Assembly (NCBI RefSeq): GCF_007644035.1
Contig: NZ_VMTV02000291.1
Coordinates: 1 to 64,000 of the forward strand
Reading direction: 5' to 3'
Source of the DNA: Vogesella mureinivorans
Lineage (GTDB): Bacteria; Pseudomonadota; Gammaproteobacteria; Burkholderiales; Chromobacteriaceae
Length of the DNA stretch: 64,000 nucleotides
A program made the translations under genes and the position numbers. The notes beneath the pieces were generated by a model. That model saw only the letters and a program-made list of their open reading frames with translations, was not told where the DNA came from and searched no databases. This document shows positions 53,512 through 62,563 of the stretch, piece by piece (positions within the stretch are counted from its first letter, which is position 1; each line of letters begins with the position of its first letter).

Positions 53512-53543
53512 AAAAATAAAAGCGGAAGCCACTGGCTTCCGCT
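53512..53543 (-). terminator. Terminator read on the minus strand
   Basis: AGCGGAAGCC (53521-53530) and GGCTTCCGCT (53534-53543) are perfect inverses around ACT. On the minus strand it is followed by TTTATTTTT. It lies 115 bp after the ParA stop and before the GMP reductase gene. Confidence 0.88.
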
Positions 53544-53658
53544 TGCATTTATCCCTGCGCTTGCCTCGGCAGAGGGCGCGCACAAACATTTCAAATCTAC
53601 AGCCCAACTTCCCTAGTGTCAACCACTAAGAACATTTTCTTGTTGCAGCCAGCCATGC

Positions 53659-54285
53659 TCAATTGTCTAGCCAGTCGATAATGCTTTGCCACGCCTCCCG
53701 CTCTTTGCTTGCGCGTGCCGGAGGCAGGTCGAATAGCGTCAAGCCCATGGCAACAGCCTGCACATAAAGCTGGGTATTGCGAAGATAGCCTATCACCGGC
53801 ACGCCCAACCCATCGAGAAACTGCTGCAAGTCACGGGCAGACTTGGTGCGCGCATCGATGCGCATCCCTACTACCCCGACAAAGGCCTTTTGCTTGCGCA
53901 CCGCTTTTTCCTGCAGCAACACTTCAAAAAAATCCCGGCTGGCCCACATATCGAAAGGCGATGGCTGGATAGGCACAATGACACGGTCTACTTTCGCCAC
54001 CAGCGCGGCCAGCTTTTTACCGTGCAAGCCAGCGGGGCTATCCAGCACAATGACTTGCGTGCCCTTGGGCGGGCGCGCCGGCTCGCCGGGGTCTACCTTC
54101 CAGCCATCAATCGGCGGCAGCGCCTTGTCCCGGCAGGCCAGCCAGGCGAGTGAAGACTGCTGGCGGTCAACATCCCCCAGCATGATGCGGGTGCCTTGCG
54201 CCGCATAAAAGCCGGCAAGGTTGGTAGACAAAGTGGATTTGCCACTCCCCCCCTTGGGGTTGGCCACCAGTATCGAATACGCCAT
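53659..54285 (-). CDS. Orphan ParA-family ATPase
   Basis: The 208-residue protein has the deviant Walker A of ParA/MinD proteins (NPKGGSGKSTLSTNLAGF, residues 9-26), a DVDRQQSS switch I region and VIVLDSPAGLHG as Walker B. It is the short type without N-terminal HTH. There is no parB next to it, so it may position something other than chromosomes or plasmids. Single gene with its own terminator. Confidence 0.87.
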   Translation of the reverse strand: MAYSILVANPKGGSGKSTLSTNLAGFYAAQGTRIMLGDVDRQQSSLAWLACRDKALPPIDGWKVDPGEPARPPKGTQVIVLDSPAGLHGKKLAALVAKVDRVIVPIQPSPFDMWASRDFFEVLLQEKAVRKQKAFVGVVGMRIDARTKSARDLQQFLDGLGVPVIGYLRNTQLYVQAVAMGLTLFDLPPARASKEREAWQSIIDWLDN

Positions 54286-54380
54286 AAGTACTTTCTGCTA
54301 TGCAGGCTGCCCACCGCGTAACGTGCAGCGCGCGGCCTGCTGGTTTATGCTGCCATGCCCAAACTGATCATGATTTTGCC

Positions 54381-55052
54381 ATGACGACACCTGCCCGCCC
54401 CTTTGCCGCCCTGCTGTTCGATATGGATGGCCTGATGATAGACACCGAGGCGCTGTCCGAGCGCGTGTGGCGGCAAACCGCCACCGAGCAGGGCATCCCG
54501 CTCAGCCACGCACAACTGCAGATGATGGTGGGGCTATCCACCGAGCGCTGCCTGCAGTACCTGGCAGACACCCTGCCCGCAGGGCATGATGTGCAGGCTT
54601 TTGGCCAGCTGGCACGCCAACGCTATCACCAGATGCTACACCAGGAAGAGATCCCGCTTAAGCCCGGCATACTTCACCTGCTGGACTGGTGCACCCGGGA
54701 AAACCTGCCGCGTGCCGTAGGCACCGCCACACAACGCACACTGGCAGACCTGAAACTCACCCGCACTGGCCTGCAACGCTACTTTGCCCACACCGTGGCG
54801 GGAGATGAGGTGGCACACAGCAAGCCGGCACCGGATGTGTATCTGAAAGCGGCACAGCTGCTGGGTGTTACCCCGGCAGACTGCATTGTGCTGGAGGACT
54901 CGCCGCATGGTGCCCAGGCAGCGCTTGCGGCCAACATGCGCGTCATTATCGTGCCCGACATGGCGCCACCGCCTGCGCAGATAGCAAAACAGGCCCTGGC
55001 GGTATGCCAGGACCTGTATGCAGCACAGGCCTTGCTGGCCGCACTGGCTTAA
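54381..55052 (+). CDS. HAD-superfamily hydrolase (beta-phosphoglucomutase/phosphatase-like)
   Basis: The 223-residue protein has the four HAD motifs: LFDMDGLMIDTE (nucleophile Asp), VGTATQRT, HSKPAPDVYL and VLEDSPHGAQAA. A helical cap follows motif I, as in phosphoglycolate phosphatase and beta-phosphoglucomutase relatives. The substrate is unknown. ATG 54381 is used. Its stop overlaps by 4 bp the stop of the convergent DHH gene. Confidence 0.9.
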   Translation: MTTPARPFAALLFDMDGLMIDTEALSERVWRQTATEQGIPLSHAQLQMMVGLSTERCLQYLADTLPAGHDVQAFGQLARQRYHQMLHQEEIPLKPGILHLLDWCTRENLPRAVGTATQRTLADLKLTRTGLQRYFAHTVAGDEVAHSKPAPDVYLKAAQLLGVTPADCIVLEDSPHGAQAALAANMRVIIVPDMAPPPAQIAKQALAVCQDLYAAQALLAALA

Positions 55053-55981
55053 CCGTCGGCATTAATCCGGCTAATCAGTGCACCCAGCACCTCGACGGCT
55101 TGCTCGTTCTCTACCTGGCAGGTGCCAGCGGCTTCGTGGCCACCGCCGCCGTACTCCAGCATCAGCGCGCCTACGTTCGTCTTGCTGCTGCGGTCCAGGA
55201 TGGATTTGCCAGTGGCAAACACTGTGTTTTGCTTGTTCAGCCCCCATAGCGCATGAATGGAGATATTGCACTGCGGGTACATGGCGTAGATGGCAAAGCG
55301 GTTGATCGGGTGGATCAGGTCTTCCTCGCGCAGGTCCAGCACCACCAGGTTGCCGTGCACCGTAGCGCAACGCTCGATCTGCTCGCGCGCTTTGGCTTCG
55401 TGCTCGAAATACAGCTCTACCCGCTCTTTTACGTCGGGCAGGGCCAGGATTTCTTCGATGGTATGGTTACGGCAATACTGGATCAGATCCATCATCAAGG
55501 TGTAGTTGCTGATGCGGAACTCACGGAAACGCCCCAGGCCGGTACGCGCGTCCATCAGGTAGTTCAATAGTACCCAGTCTTTGGGCGCCAGGATCTCGTC
55601 GCGGCTGAACTGGGCGGCATCGGCCTTGTCCACCGCCTCCATCATGTCGTCGCTAATACCGGTAAAGCGCGCCTTGCCGCCATAGTAGTCGTACACCACA
55701 CGGGCGGCCGAGGGCGCATCCGGGTCGATGACATGGTTGGTGATTTCGCCACTATTACGCAAAGTCTCGGAAAAATGGTGGTCAAACGCCAGGTAAGCGC
55801 CAGGCACATAAGGCAGGTTGGTGGTGATATCACGGCTGGTGATCTCTACCTTGCCGTCCTGCATGTCCTTCGGGTGCACAAACTTGATCTCGTCGATAAG
55901 ATCCAGCTCGTTAAGCAGTACGGCGCAGACCAAACCGTCAAAGTCACTGCGGGTTACCAAACGATACTTTTCATAGGCCAT
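55049..55981 (-). CDS. DHH/DHHA1-family phosphoesterase
   Basis: The 310-residue protein has DHH-type motifs: RSDFDGLVCAVLL, AFDHHFSE, and a DHHA1-like GGGGHEAAGTCQV near the C-terminus. Such proteins act on oligoribonucleotides, cyclic dinucleotides or polyphosphate; this subgroup is usually annotated exopolyphosphatase-related. The central insert (DARTGLGRFREFRISNY) is typical of it. Exact substrate uncertain. Confidence 0.87.
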   Translation of the reverse strand: MAYEKYRLVTRSDFDGLVCAVLLNELDLIDEIKFVHPKDMQDGKVEITSRDITTNLPYVPGAYLAFDHHFSETLRNSGEITNHVIDPDAPSAARVVYDYYGGKARFTGISDDMMEAVDKADAAQFSRDEILAPKDWVLLNYLMDARTGLGRFREFRISNYTLMMDLIQYCRNHTIEEILALPDVKERVELYFEHEAKAREQIERCATVHGNLVVLDLREEDLIHPINRFAIYAMYPQCNISIHALWGLNKQNTVFATGKSILDRSSKTNVGALMLEYGGGGHEAAGTCQVENEQAVEVLGALISRINADG

Positions 55982-56285
55982 AATGGTTCTCCAGCTCGAT
56001 GCCGTATTAATCAGGCGAACAGCTCATGATAGCGTGCTGCTTGCCTTTGTGCGCGCAGGAAATCAGCATGTAGACATAGCACCTGCAAGCGCCAGGACAG
56101 AATTGCCTTGCCATTCATCCACTTCTCGGCATGACCCCTCGCCTGAGCGGTGCACAGGCTGTGACCTAAATGATGCACACGCCACCGCCAGCCCGCCCAA
56201 CTGCCACGATTACCGGCGAATGAACAAAAAGCCTGCCCCTTTGTCACACTTGTCTTGCATTTAGCCTGCCCCCATAATCCTGCAC
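55982..56285. other. Intergenic region with one candidate promoter
   Basis: The 304-bp gap between the divergent DHH and yciB genes has no ORF I can support. TTGTCT (56250-56255), a 17-nt spacer and CATAAT (56273-56278) form a plausible sigma-70 promoter for yciB. The start would fall within a base or two of the yciB ATG (56286), which lacks a ribosome site, so the mRNA may be leaderless. Confidence 0.45.
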
Positions 56286-56819
56286 ATGAAATTTCTCTCC
56301 GACCTTTTTCCAGTCATTCTGTTCTTTGGCTGCTACTGGCTAACCAAGGACATGTTCCTGGCCACCGGCATCGCCATTGCCGCCACCACCATCATGGTGG
56401 CCCTGACCTGGCTCAAACACAAAAAAGTGGAAACCATGCAGTGGATCAGCCTAGGGCTGATTGTTGTCATGGGTGGCGCCACGCTGTTGCTGCACGACAA
56501 GCATTTCATCATGTGGAAACCCACCGTGCTGTACTGGCTGATGGGTGGTGGCCTGCTAATCGGCCAGCTTACCGGCCGCTTCGGCATGAAAAGCTTGATG
56601 GGCGGCCAACTACAGCTTCCAGACCCCATCTGGAAAAAGCTGAACCTGGCTTGGGCAGCATTCTTCATGACACTTGGTGGCATCAACCTGTTTGTTGCTT
56701 TTACCTTCAGTGAAGAAACCTGGGTCAACTTCAAGCTGTTTGGCGGCTTCGGCCTGATGATCGCCTTTGTCATTGCACAAAGCCTGTACCTGTCGAAATA
56801 TATTGAGGAGACACCTTGA
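56286..56819 (+). CDS. yciB: Inner-membrane septation protein YciB
   Basis: The 177-residue protein is hydrophobic throughout with about five helices. [46 protein letters not shown] and [14 protein letters not shown] are the known YciB (IspA/septation protein A) blocks. It affects cell-envelope integrity and division. The stop overlaps the yciI start (TGATG). Confidence 0.95.
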   Translation: MKFLSDLFPVILFFGCYWLTKDMFLATGIAIAATTIMVALTWLKHKKVETMQWISLGLIVVMGGATLLLHDKHFIMWKPTVLYWLMGGGLLIGQLTGRFGMKSLMGGQLQLPDPIWKKLNLAWAAFFMTLGGINLFVAFTFSEETWVNFKLFGGFGLMIAFVIAQSLYLSKYIEETP

Positions 56820-57121
56820 TGCTGTACGCCATTACCGGCCAGGACGTAGCCGACTCGCTAGCCCAGCGGCTGGCTGCCCGCCCCGCCCACCTGGAGCGCC
56901 TGCAAGCGCTACAGGCAGAAGGCCGACTGATACTGGCCGGCCCCTTTCCTGCCATCGACAGCAACGACCCGGGCACTGCAGGCTTCAGTGGCAGCCTGAT
57001 CGTGGCCGAGTTCAGCAGCCTGCAAGCTGCACAAAGCTGGGCAGACGCGGACCCATACGTCGCCGCAGGCGTGTATGCCTCGGTCAGCGTCAAACCATTC
57101 CGCAAAGTACTGCCGGCATGA
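56819..57121 (+). CDS. yciI: YciI-like protein
   Basis: The 100-residue protein has the dimeric alpha-beta YciI fold: [42 protein letters not shown] with the conserved His, and [22 protein letters not shown]. It is usually paired with yciB in proteobacteria. Enzyme activity unknown. ATG 56819 after GAGGAG; stop overlaps the bolA start. Confidence 0.93.
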   Translation: MLYAITGQDVADSLAQRLAARPAHLERLQALQAEGRLILAGPFPAIDSNDPGTAGFSGSLIVAEFSSLQAAQSWADADPYVAAGVYASVSVKPFRKVLPA

Positions 57122-57378
57122 GCATCATCCATGCCATGGAAACCCGCCTGGCCGCTCTGGCGCCAAGCCACCTCGACATCCACGACGATAGCGCAGCCCA
57201 CGCCGGCCATGCCGGCGCCGGCTCTGGCGGGCACTACGACCTGCTGATCGTATCGGCAGCCTTCAGCGGCAAAAACCGCGTCCAGCGCCAACGCCTGGTT
57301 TACCAGGCACTTGGCGACCTGATGCAAAACGGCATCCACGCCCTGGCCATGCGCACCCTTACCCCAGAAGAAATCTGA
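57118..57378 (+). CDS. bolA: BolA-family protein
   Basis: The 86-residue protein has the BolA/IbaG fold: [23 protein letters not shown], a Gly/His-rich loop ([19 protein letters not shown]) and [21 protein letters not shown] with the conserved NRVxRxRLVY helix. BolA proteins work with monothiol glutaredoxins in Fe-S or stress control. It is followed after 2 bp by a parvulin gene, so the yciB-yciI-bolA-ppi run is one operon. Confidence 0.94.
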   Translation: MSIIHAMETRLAALAPSHLDIHDDSAAHAGHAGAGSGGHYDLLIVSAAFSGKNRVQRQRLVYQALGDLMQNGIHALAMRTLTPEEI

Positions 57379-57380
57379 AC

Positions 57381-58172
57381 ATGACAAAACTGAATAAAGC
57401 ACTGGGCATCAGCGTGCTCTGCTTCGCGGCCAACCTGGCCATGGCGGCACCCGCGGCCACCGTCAACGGCACCGTCATCGACCAAACCGTGCTGGACAAA
57501 GCTGTCAGCCAGATTGTCAGTGCAAACGGCGGCCGCATCCAGGACAGCCCTGCCCTGCGCGAAGATGTACGCCAGCGCCTGATCAACCGCGAGCTGGTAC
57601 TGCAAGCAGCCAACAAAGCCGGGCTGGATAAAAACCCGGAATTTGTCAGCCGCCTGGCAGAGGCCCGCAATGACTTGCTACAGCAGGCATTCTTCGAAGC
57701 CGCCAGCAAGAACCGCCCGGTAAGCGATGCAGACGTCAAGGCCGAGTACGACCGCTACACCAGCCAATTCAAGGATGTAAAAGAAGTACAGGTACGCCAG
57801 ATCATCCTGGCGGATGAAGCCGCCTCCAACAAGGCCATTGCCGCGCTGAAAAAAGGCGCCAAGTTCGAGCAGTTGGCCAAAGCCCAATCACTGGACAACG
57901 CCAGCAAAGAGCGCGGCGGCGACCTGGGCTGGGGCAACCTGGCCGCCATGGAACCGCCATTGGCAGAAGCACTGAAAGCCATCGGCAAAGGCCAGATCAG
58001 CGCCAAACCACTGCAATCGCAAATGGGCTGGCACATTTTCAAAGTGGAAGACATCCGCAATGCCCAGCCGCTGCCATTTGACAGCATCAAGGCACGCATT
58101 GCCCAGGATCTTCAGGAAAAAGCCGTCCGCGACGCCGTACTCGAGCTGCGCCAGAAGGCCAACATTCAATAA
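57381..58172 (+). CDS. Periplasmic parvulin-type peptidyl-prolyl isomerase (copy 1)
   Basis: The 263-residue protein has a signal peptide (GISVLCFAANLAMA), a SurA/PrsA-like N-terminal chaperone region and a parvulin domain at about residues 135-235 (VRQIILADEAASNKAIAALKKG; ERGGDLGWGNLAAM; QSQMGWHIFKVED). Probably folds outer-membrane or secreted proteins. A repeat copy at 57,426 falls inside the signal peptide. A paralogue follows after 18 bp. Confidence 0.93.
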   Translation: MTKLNKALGISVLCFAANLAMAAPAATVNGTVIDQTVLDKAVSQIVSANGGRIQDSPALREDVRQRLINRELVLQAANKAGLDKNPEFVSRLAEARNDLLQQAFFEAASKNRPVSDADVKAEYDRYTSQFKDVKEVQVRQIILADEAASNKAIAALKKGAKFEQLAKAQSLDNASKERGGDLGWGNLAAMEPPLAEALKAIGKGQISAKPLQSQMGWHIFKVEDIRNAQPLPFDSIKARIAQDLQEKAVRDAVLELRQKANIQ

Positions 58173-58190
58173 CCCGATCGGAACAGACTC

Positions 58191-58973
58191 ATGACTACTC
58201 GCTTCAAGCACTCCCTGATTGCTGCCACGCTGCTGCTGGCCGGCTCTGCTGCCATGGCAACCCCATCCGTCAACGGCGTTACCATCAGCCAGCAGCGCAT
58301 TGACGCTATTGCCCGCATGATGGAAGCGCAGGGCCAGCCAGCCAACCCGCAGATGAAAGAGATGATCACCGACCAGCTGATCACCGCCGAAATCCTGCGC
58401 CAGGAAGCCGTGAAAAAAGGCATGGATAAATCTGCCGACTTCCAGGCTGAAATGGAAAACGCCCAAGCCATGGCGCTGGCTAACCGCTTCATCAAGGAAC
58501 ACGTACGCACCAACCCGATTACTGATGCCCAGATCAAGGCAGAGTACGACAAGGTAAAAGCCGAGTTCCCGGAGAAGAAAAGCTACCGCGCACGCCACAT
58601 CTTGGTAAAAACCGCATCCGAAGCGCAGGCAGTGCTGTCGGCACTGAAGAAAGGCAAGCCGTTTGACCAGCTGGCCAAAGAAAAATCCATCGACCCGGGC
58701 AGCAAGGTCAATGGCGGCGATCTGGGCTGGAACGAGCCTGCCACCTTTGTCGCACCGTTCTCCGAAGCAATGATCAAGCTGGCCAAAGGCCAGGTGACTG
58801 CCACACCGGTAAAAACCCAGTTTGGCTTCCACATCATCAAGCTGGACGATGTCAAAGTAGAAGCTGCGCCACCGGTAGATGCCCTGCGCCCACAGCTGGA
58901 ACAGCGCATTCAGTCCCAACGCATCGAAGCGCTGATCAAAGACCTGAAAGCCAAGGCCAAGGTTCAGCAGTAA
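58191..58973 (+). CDS. Periplasmic parvulin-type peptidyl-prolyl isomerase (copy 2)
   Basis: The 260-residue paralogue has a signal peptide (LIAATLLLAGSAAMA) and the same plan: NGVTISQQRIDAIARMMEAQG, a helical middle and a parvulin domain (YRARHILVKTASEAQAVL; VNGGDLGWNEPATF; KTQFGFHIIKLDDV). Copy 2 keeps the conserved ARHILV better than copy 1 (VRQIIL), so the two may differ in activity. Ends at a strong terminator. Confidence 0.93.
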   Translation: MTTRFKHSLIAATLLLAGSAAMATPSVNGVTISQQRIDAIARMMEAQGQPANPQMKEMITDQLITAEILRQEAVKKGMDKSADFQAEMENAQAMALANRFIKEHVRTNPITDAQIKAEYDKVKAEFPEKKSYRARHILVKTASEAQAVLSALKKGKPFDQLAKEKSIDPGSKVNGGDLGWNEPATFVAPFSEAMIKLAKGQVTATPVKTQFGFHIIKLDDVKVEAAPPVDALRPQLEQRIQSQRIEALIKDLKAKAKVQQ

Positions 58974-59005
58974 GCATCAGGGCCGCTGTCGCGGCCCGGT
59001 GTAAT

Positions 59006-59035
59006 AAAAAAGCCAGCGCATGCGCTGGCTTTTTT
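59006..59035. terminator. Bidirectional terminator
   Basis: AAAAAGCCAGCGCA and TGCGCTGGCTTTTT are perfect inverses with no loop spacer. It lies between the second parvulin gene and the convergent crotonase gene. Confidence 0.93.
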
Positions 59036-59050
59036 ATTGGCTGAGGGCAA

Positions 59051-59833
59051 TCAATCCTCGTCGTCTTGCCATGAAGGCGGGCGTTTTTCCAGAAACGCCG
59101 CGACACCTTCGCGCTGCTCGTCACCGCCCACCAGTTCCAGGAAGGCGGCTTTTTCCAGCAGCAGCTGCCGCTCCAGTGTATTCTGCGCGCTCACCTCTAT
59201 CAGGCGGCGCGCCGCCAGTACGGCGCTACGCGACTGGTTAGCCACCTTGCCCGCCAGGCTGATGGCCACAATCTTGGCGAGCCCCGCATCGACTACCTCT
59301 TCTGCCAGGCCTATTTTCAACGCGGCGTCTGCATCCACCAGCTCGGCCCCCAGAATGATACGCTTGGCCCAGGATACGCCCACACGCTCGGTAAGCGCCT
59401 TGGTACCGCCCGCAGCAGGAATCAGCCCAACCAGCGCCTCAGGCAACCCTAGCTTGGCACCACGCTCGATCACGATATAGTCGCAGGATAGCGCGCACTC
59501 CAGCCCCCCTCCCAGCGCGAAACCGTTTACTGCGGCCACCGTCACACCACGAAACTGGCGGATGCTATTGAACGCAGCCGCAAAAGCATCGATCACACGC
59601 GCCGCCTTCTCGCGGTCTGCCGTAGCAAACTGGGCAAGATCGGCACCCGCCGAAAAGAACCGGTCACCAGCCCCTGTTAGCACGACGCTGCGTACTTGCG
59701 GGTCGGCATCCAACGCTTCCATTGCCAGCGTTAATGCCTTCAACGACTCCAGCGTCCAGGCGTTGGCTGGTGGGTTGTTGATGGTAACAATGGCCGACTG
59801 ACCCAATCGTTCAACCACAATATACTTGCTCAT
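59051..59833 (-). CDS. Enoyl-CoA hydratase/isomerase family protein
   Basis: The 260-residue crotonase has the oxyanion-hole segments GDRFFSAGADLAQFA and VNGFALGGGLECALSCDY. In ALVGLIPAAGG the first catalytic position holds Glu in LGLPEALVG, and the usual second Glu is not obvious, as in several side-branch members. It probably acts on a fatty or amino-acid acyl-CoA. Isolated, with no beta-oxidation partners nearby. Confidence 0.87.
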   Translation of the reverse strand: MSKYIVVERLGQSAIVTINNPPANAWTLESLKALTLAMEALDADPQVRSVVLTGAGDRFFSAGADLAQFATADREKAARVIDAFAAAFNSIRQFRGVTVAAVNGFALGGGLECALSCDYIVIERGAKLGLPEALVGLIPAAGGTKALTERVGVSWAKRIILGAELVDADAALKIGLAEEVVDAGLAKIVAISLAGKVANQSRSAVLAARRLIEVSAQNTLERQLLLEKAAFLELVGGDEQREGVAAFLEKRPPSWQDDED

Positions 59834-60130
59834 TCGTTACCTCCCCACCTGTGCTACACGGCTGTTCGACTTTCCTACCGTGCCTGTACGTCTAGACATT
59901 GAAACCACCCCATTCACGCAAAGGCGACCATTTTGTGACGAAATGTCGATATTTTCTAGTACTAAAAATGGACTATCACCATGATTTTTCAAGTATTTCC
60001 AACGAGTTAACACCAATGTCATTAATAGTCGAATGAAATAAACCATAGGCGTATTTGGCCAAAAAAATAGCAGTTTTCTTTAATATCACTGCTACAATCT
60101 TTTTTTAGTTTTAGAACTGTTTTCACCAAA
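59834..60130. other. A+T-rich intergenic region
   Basis: This 297-bp divergent region is far richer in A+T than its surroundings. I see no gene. TACAAT at 60093-60098 could be the -10 box of the TauE/SafE-like gene, with no good -35. No clear FNR, Fur or Zur site was recognised. The base bias suggests a foreign or regulatory segment. Confidence 0.45.
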
Positions 60131-60793
60131 ATGCTGGAAATCAGTCTGTTCTCCCTCTTCATTACCGGCTTGCTGGGCGGTGTGCACTGCCTGGGCATGT
60201 GTGGCGGCATCGTGACGGCCATATCGGTTACCGGCACCGGGCAGAAACCACTATTACTGCTGGGGTATAACCTGGGCCGGCTTGCCAGCTATACGCTAAT
60301 GGGGGCACTGCTTGGTGGCTTGAGTGAGTGGGGTATGGCACAGGCCAGCTATCGCCCACTGCAAATCGGGCTCTTTGCCTTGGCAAACGTTCTGCTGATC
60401 TTGCTTGGCCTGTACCTGGCAGGCTTTTCTGCCATGGTTGGCCGCATAGAGAAGCTAGGCTCGCCACTTTGGCAGTATTTACAGCCGCTGGCACGGCGCT
60501 TCCTGCCGGTACGCCACCCGCTGCATAGTATCGTCGTCGGTGCCATCTGGGGCTGGGTACCTTGCGGCCTGGTGTATACCGCCAGCCTGGCGGCGCTGGC
60601 CACGCAGTCTGCCAGCGGCGGCGCCCTGGCCATGCTGAGTTTCGGCCTGGGCACCCTGCCCAACCTGCTGTTGATGGGTACCTTTGCGGCCAAACTGCAG
60701 CAGCTAAAACAACTACGGCCAGTCCGGCTGTTTGCCGGGCTGGCCGTCTGTGCGATCGGGCTATGGCACCTGGCCAGCCTGATTACTTCATAG
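60131..60793 (+). CDS. TauE/SafE-like (DsbD_2) membrane protein
   Basis: The 220-residue protein has six or so membrane helices with paired Cys near both halves: GVHCLGMCGGIVTA at the start and GWVPCGLVYTASLAAL in the middle, and LGTLPNLLLMGT. This is the DsbD_2 / sulfite-exporter-like type often linked to cbb3 oxidase clusters and copper handling. ccoIS lies 32 kb away. Its end overlaps the convergent znuA end by 11 bp. Confidence 0.85.
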   Translation: MLEISLFSLFITGLLGGVHCLGMCGGIVTAISVTGTGQKPLLLLGYNLGRLASYTLMGALLGGLSEWGMAQASYRPLQIGLFALANVLLILLGLYLAGFSAMVGRIEKLGSPLWQYLQPLARRFLPVRHPLHSIVVGAIWGWVPCGLVYTASLAALATQSASGGALAMLSFGLGTLPNLLLMGTFAAKLQQLKQLRPVRLFAGLAVCAIGLWHLASLITS

Positions 60794-61679
60794 CAGCCAC
60801 CAAGGCACCCACATTGGTCTTGAACAGCTGCAGATAGGTGGCGGCCTCCGGCGATACAGACAGCGCATCGGAGTACAGCTTGCCACCTACTTTCACCCCG
60901 GCCTCGCGGCTAAGCTGATCCAGCAAACGGCGATCGGCCATATTCTCGAAGAACACCGCCCCCACCTTCTCCTTGCGCACTTGGCGAATCAGCGCAGCGA
61001 CGCCTTTGGCCGAGGCCTCTGCATCGGTAGTAACACCTTGCGGCGCCATGAAGCGTAGCTGGTAGCGTGCGGCCAGATAGGCAAAGGCGTCGTGCGAGGT
61101 CAGCACCTTGCGACGCGCTACCGGAATGGCGGCAAAGCTTTTTGCCGCCCAGCCATCCAGCTCCATGAGCTGTGCCTTGTAGGCTTGCGCCCGCTGGCGG
61201 TAATACGCGGCACCTTCCGGGTCTGCCTTGGCAAAACCGGCGGCCATCGCTTCTGCGTAGAGCACCACATTTTGCGGGTTGTGCCAGGCATGAGGGTCTT
61301 GCTTGCCGTGATCATGATCATGGCCATGATGGTCATCGTGTTCTTCTGGCTCGGCCATGGCCAGCGGTTTTACCTTGGCCGCAGCAGTCACGGTCAGGCC
61401 TTTGAACGCGGCCGACTTGCTTAGCCGTGCCATCCAGCCCTCAAAACCCAGGCCATTCACCACAAACACCTTGGCTGCGGCCAACTTGCGCACGTCGGCT
61501 GGCGATGGCTGAAACACGTGGGCATCCTGGTCAGGTGCGACCAGCGATACCACCTCTACCCGCTCGCCCCCTACCTCGCGTGCCACATCGGCAACAATAC
61601 TGAAGCTCGCCACTACCGGTAGCTTGGCGCAGGCCAGCAGGGGTGACATGGCCAGGGTGAGGGCAAATAGTTTACGCAT
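60783..61679 (-). CDS. znuA: Zinc ABC transporter substrate-binding protein ZnuA
   Basis: The 298-residue protein has a signal peptide (LFALTLAMSPLLACAKLP), and the A-1 type zinc-binding fold. Ligands are in DQDAHVFQPSP (His), DPHAWHNPQNV (His) and TSHDAFAYLA (His), plus a His-rich loop (EEHDDHHGHDHDHGKQD) typical of zinc rather than manganese proteins. Last gene of the zinc operon, 8 bp after znuB. The repeat at 61,476 encodes LAAA. Confidence 0.95.
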   Translation of the reverse strand: MRKLFALTLAMSPLLACAKLPVVASFSIVADVAREVGGERVEVVSLVAPDQDAHVFQPSPADVRKLAAAKVFVVNGLGFEGWMARLSKSAAFKGLTVTAAAKVKPLAMAEPEEHDDHHGHDHDHGKQDPHAWHNPQNVVLYAEAMAAGFAKADPEGAAYYRQRAQAYKAQLMELDGWAAKSFAAIPVARRKVLTSHDAFAYLAARYQLRFMAPQGVTTDAEASAKGVAALIRQVRKEKVGAVFFENMADRRLLDQLSREAGVKVGGKLYSDALSVSPEAATYLQLFKTNVGALVAAMK

Positions 61680-61687
61680 GACTCTTC

Positions 61688-62563
61688 CTAATTGGTGAAA
61701 TGACGGGCACGCACCAGCCGTGGCAACAAACCACCCTGGGGTGCAAACAGAAGCGATAGCAGGTACACCAGCCCCGCCAGCAGGATAATGGCCGGGCCGG
61801 ACGGTAGCTCGTAGTGATACGACAGCAACAGCCCACCCACACCCGACAAGGCCGCAATGGCAAACGAGGTCAGCAGCATGCCGCCCACCGAGGCCGCCCA
61901 CAGGCGCGACGCAATAGCCGGCAGCATCATCAGCCCCACCGACATTAGCGTCCCCAGCGCCTGAAAGCCCGCCACCAGGTTCAGCACCACCAGCAGCAGG
62001 AACAGCATGTGCCAGATGCCGCCACGCGCACCAATCGCCCGCATGAACACCGGGTCCAGGCTCTCCAGCAGCAGCGGCCGGTAAATCACGGCCAACACCA
62101 GCAAGGTGAACGTAGCCACCCCGGCCACCAGCAACAGGGCGGCATCATCTACCGCCAGCACCGAGCCGAACAGCAGGTGCATCAGGTCCACATTGCTGCC
62201 GGACTTCGACACCAGCAGCACCCCCAGGGACAGCGACAACAGATAAAAAGCCGCAAAGCTGGCGTCTTCTTTTACCTCGGTATAGCGCGTGGCCAGGCCG
62301 GCCAGCACCGCCACCAGCACCCCGGCCACAAAGCCACCCAGGCTCATGGCCGGCAGGCTCAAGCCAGCCAGCAAGTAAGCTACCGCCGCGCCCGGCAGCA
62401 CGGCATGGCTCATGGCATCGCCCATCAGGCTCATGCGGCGCATCACCAGAAACAGCCCCACCGGCGCGCTGCCCAGCGCCAGCGCCAGGCACCCCACCAG
62501 CGCACGGCGCATGAAGGCAAAGTCGGCAAAGGGGGAAATCAGCATGTCTTGCAACCAGCTCAT
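61688..62563 (-). CDS. znuB: Zinc ABC transporter permease ZnuB
   Basis: The 291-residue permease has about eight membrane helices and the ABC-3 family segments MRRALVGCLALALGSAPVGLF, MRRMSLMGDAMSHAVLPG and VGLMMLPAIASRLWA. It imports zinc handed over by ZnuA. ATG 62563 follows GGGAGG and overlaps the znuC stop (ATGA). Confidence 0.95.
   Translation of the reverse strand: MSWLQDMLISPFADFAFMRRALVGCLALALGSAPVGLFLVMRRMSLMGDAMSHAVLPGAAVAYLLAGLSLPAMSLGGFVAGVLVAVLAGLATRYTEVKEDASFAAFYLLSLSLGVLLVSKSGSNVDLMHLLFGSVLAVDDAALLLVAGVATFTLLVLAVIYRPLLLESLDPVFMRAIGARGGIWHMLFLLLVVLNLVAGFQALGTLMSVGLMMLPAIASRLWAASVGGMLLTSFAIAALSGVGGLLLSYHYELPSGPAIILLAGLVYLLSLLFAPQGGLLPRLVRARHFTN

Noticed and set aside
60740-60752. 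Canonical neisserial uptake sequence (GCCGTCTGAA)
   Set aside because: GCCGTCTG occurs here and near 10,094 and 24,081 but never with the AA ending; three partial hits are chance level.
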